From the NCBI GenBank assembly GCA_934140355.1, contig CAKPBH010000043.1, positions 1 to 11,734 on the forward strand: DNA of 11,734 bases, written 5' to 3'. Positions 10,910 through 11,734 of the stretch are shown one piece after another. The notes under the pieces were generated by a model that had not been told where the DNA came from, searched no databases, and saw only the letters and a program-made list of their open reading frames with translations. The first letter of the stretch is position 1, and the number at the start of each line of letters is the position of its first letter. Position numbers and translations under genes: made by a program. The DNA is from an uncultured Bacilli bacterium (GTDB lineage: Bacteria > Bacillota_I > Bacilli_A > RF39 > UBA660).

Positions 10910-10935
10910 AGAGCACAGAAATGTGTTCTTTTTTT
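10910..10935 (+). terminator. Rho-independent terminator between regulator and late genes
   Basis: AGAGCACA and TGTGTTCT form an 8-bp stem (one G-U) with a GAAA loop, followed by T-run 10929-10935. It would end the early transcript, but it lies downstream of the candidate late promoter, so late transcription must read through it or start further on. Confidence 0.82.
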
Positions 10936-10950
10936 GAAAGAAGGTACACT

Positions 10951-11079
10951 ATGTTAGTTAGCAATTTTTTTGAATATCTTGTTTCACAACTTATTGATAA
11001 ATCAAGTTGTGGTAGATTAGAGCAAAAGGAAAGAGAAGCAGTGAGAGTTGTAAGAAAATTTTTGAAAGATAATGAATAA
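10951..11079 (+). CDS. Small hypothetical protein upstream of HNH gene (42 aa)
   Basis: Upstream in-frame ATGs (from 10870) would place the terminator inside the gene, so the ATG at 10951, with AAGG 7 nt before it, is chosen. The product begins MLVSNFFEYLVSQLIDKSSC and ends in a basic helix (EREAVRVVRKFLKDNE). It overlaps the HNH gene by 8 bp. No family recognised; a packaging-linked role is possible from position. Confidence 0.6.
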   Translation: MLVSNFFEYLVSQLIDKSSCGRLEQKEREAVRVVRKFLKDNE

Positions 11080-11413
11080 TCAATCTTTAGTTAAATACAT
11101 CAATGAACTTATTGAAAAAGATAAAGTATATTTATTTTATCATTCAAAAGCATGGTTGTATTTAAAAAAAGAAGTATTAAGAGAGCAACATTACGAATGT
11201 CAAGAGTGTTTGAAGAAAGGAATACTTACTAAATCTAATACTGTTCATCATGTTAATTTTGTTCGTAACAGGCCTGACTTGGCTCTGAGTAAGACATATA
11301 TTGATGATAAAGGAATAGTTCGTAAACAATTAATCGTAGTGTGTGAAGAATGTCATAATAAATTACACAAAAGATTTCAAAAAAAAGATTTGTTGACAGA
11401 GGAATGGTGGTAG
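11072..11413 (+). CDS. Phage HNH endonuclease
   Basis: 113 residues, the usual size for the HNH protein next to small terminase genes. The fold is visible: FYHSKAWLYLKKEVLREQ, zinc Cys pair C43-x-x-C46, the HH pair H59-H60 (TVHHVNF), an NRPDLAL stretch, a second Cys pair C91-x-x-C94, H95-N96 and H99 (CHNKLHKRF). In HK97-type cos phages these HNH proteins work with the terminase in cleaving the cos site, which is expected close by; a GC-rich block follows immediately. The specific role in cos cleavage here is inferred from family and gene order. Confidence 0.9.
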   Translation: MNNQSLVKYINELIEKDKVYLFYHSKAWLYLKKEVLREQHYECQECLKKGILTKSNTVHHVNFVRNRPDLALSKTYIDDKGIVRKQLIVVCEECHNKLHKRFQKKDLLTEEWW

Positions 11414-11527
11414 CACCCCACCACCCCATAGGGGGATATTTTTCATGGAGGACAATAAACGTGGGAGGACCATACATTTTACAAAAACTCGTGTGCGTGT
11501 ATTTTATACAAGAGGGGAGGGGATATC
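11414..11527. other. Candidate cos packaging site
   Basis: This 114-bp block between the HNH and small-terminase genes is far richer in G and C than the rest. It has a CCCC-ATA-GGGG dyad (11424-11434), a GGTGG/CCACC dyad starting in the end of the HNH gene (11406-11425), direct repeats of GGAGGAC 17 bp apart (11447-11453, 11464-11470), a CGTGTGCGTGT tract, and GAGGGGAGGGG (part of which is the terS ribosome binding site). Position and composition match cos regions of HNH-containing phages. Confidence 0.55.
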
Positions 11528-11734
11528 ATGGCTAGACCTAAGAAAACAAAGACGAAAGTAGAAGAATTAAAACAAAGTTTATTATATCAAAATATAAAAA
11601 ATGATTTGCTTTCTCAATTAAAAGCAAATGGTACGAACGGAAGATATTATGATGACCTGATTGAAGATTATATGCACTTATGGATTACTAAAACTTTGTT
11701 AATTGAAGATATTGAAACTAGAGGAGTATCAATA
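11528..11734 (+). CDS. terS: Terminase small subunit, P27 family, 5' part
   Basis: 69 codons are open to the window edge. It begins MARPKKTKTK, a start typical of P27-type small terminases, followed by VEELKQSLLYQNIKNDLL, ANGTNGRYYDDLIEDYMHLW and a Leu-rich LLIEDIETRGVSI. The small subunit recognises the packaging start on concatemeric DNA and brings in the large subunit, whose gene should follow outside the window. GAGGGGAGGGG precedes the ATG. Gene order HNH then small terminase supports the call. Confidence 0.85.
   Translation, partial: MARPKKTKTKVEELKQSLLYQNIKNDLLSQLKANGTNGRYYDDLIEDYMHLWITKTLLIEDIETRGVSI

Noticed and set aside
10870..10950. N-terminal extension of the 42-aa gene from the ATG at 10870
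   Set aside because: It would span the rho-independent terminator and lacks a ribosome binding site; the ATG at 10951 is properly placed.
11253..11477. Minus-strand 74-codon ORF over the HNH gene end and cos-like block
   Set aside because: It is opposite the HNH catalytic region and reads through the GC-rich non-coding block.
11444..11560. 38-codon plus-strand ORF starting in the cos-like block
   Set aside because: A GGGGGAT lies upstream of its ATG, but the ORF overlaps the start of the small terminase gene, has a composition set by the GC-rich block, and resembles nothing known.

Overview
The window is an interior slice of a temperate tailed phage, or a prophage, of a very AT-rich Gram-positive (Firmicutes-type) host. 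It runs from the lysogeny switch on the left, through replication and a long run of tiny accessory genes, to the start of the DNA-packaging (late) genes on the right. The host type is inferred from the low GC, the strong AGGAGG-like ribosome binding sites, a consensus sigma-A promoter, and the families present (ImmA-type protease, DUF3789-like micropeptide, DUF1492-like regulator, P27-type small terminase). TGA is used as a stop, often in ATGA start/stop overlaps, and Trp is encoded by TGG, so this is not the Mycoplasma code. The host species cannot be named from the sequence alone.

Layout. (1) 1-1278, minus strand: an XRE repressor, then an ImmA/IrrE-like metalloprotease translationally coupled to a secreted protein that runs off the left edge (YHYH-like head, Asn/Ser/Thr linker, cadherin-like domain; probable lysogenic-conversion gene). 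(2) 1279-1422: a divergent control region with three copies of a TTGCAATT-N-AATTGCAA-type operator. A fourth copy overlaps the stop codon of the Cro-like gene. The rightward promoter is a perfect consensus whose 17-bp spacer is exactly one operator. (3) 1423-2246: Cro-like protein, a 70-aa unknown, a membrane protein and a possible 43-aa ORF. On the opposite strand lies a complete small-RNA unit (consensus promoter, about 63 nt, terminator), placed like lambda OOP just before the replication genes. (4) 2259-4433: replication initiator with N-terminal winged helix, DnaB-like helicase, and a conserved phage protein. (5) 4426-8637: about 17 tightly overlapping small genes (coiled coils, single-pass membrane proteins, zinc ribbons). 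They include one gene split by an in-frame TAA, one that appears to start on ATA, a 21-bp gene-junction sequence present three times, and a DNA-level shared coiled-coil module. (6) 8686-9502: a tyrosine recombinase lacking an arm-binding domain, followed by a 187-bp non-coding region with two leftward terminator-like hairpins and inverted repeats. (7) 9503-10849: four small genes and a DUF1492-like, sigma-region-4-like regulator. (8) 10829-10935: tandem 16-bp repeats, an extended -10 and a rho-independent terminator, probably the late control region. (9) 10951-11734: small ORF, HNH endonuclease, GC-rich candidate cos site, and the start of a P27-type terminase small subunit.

How it works together (inference). 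The repressor and Cro-like protein compete for the operators, and ImmA may inactivate the repressor on induction. The rightward early promoter drives one long polycistronic transcript through replication and accessory genes to the DUF1492-like regulator, which would turn on the late region. The HNH protein and terminase would then cut and package at the adjacent cos-like sequence.
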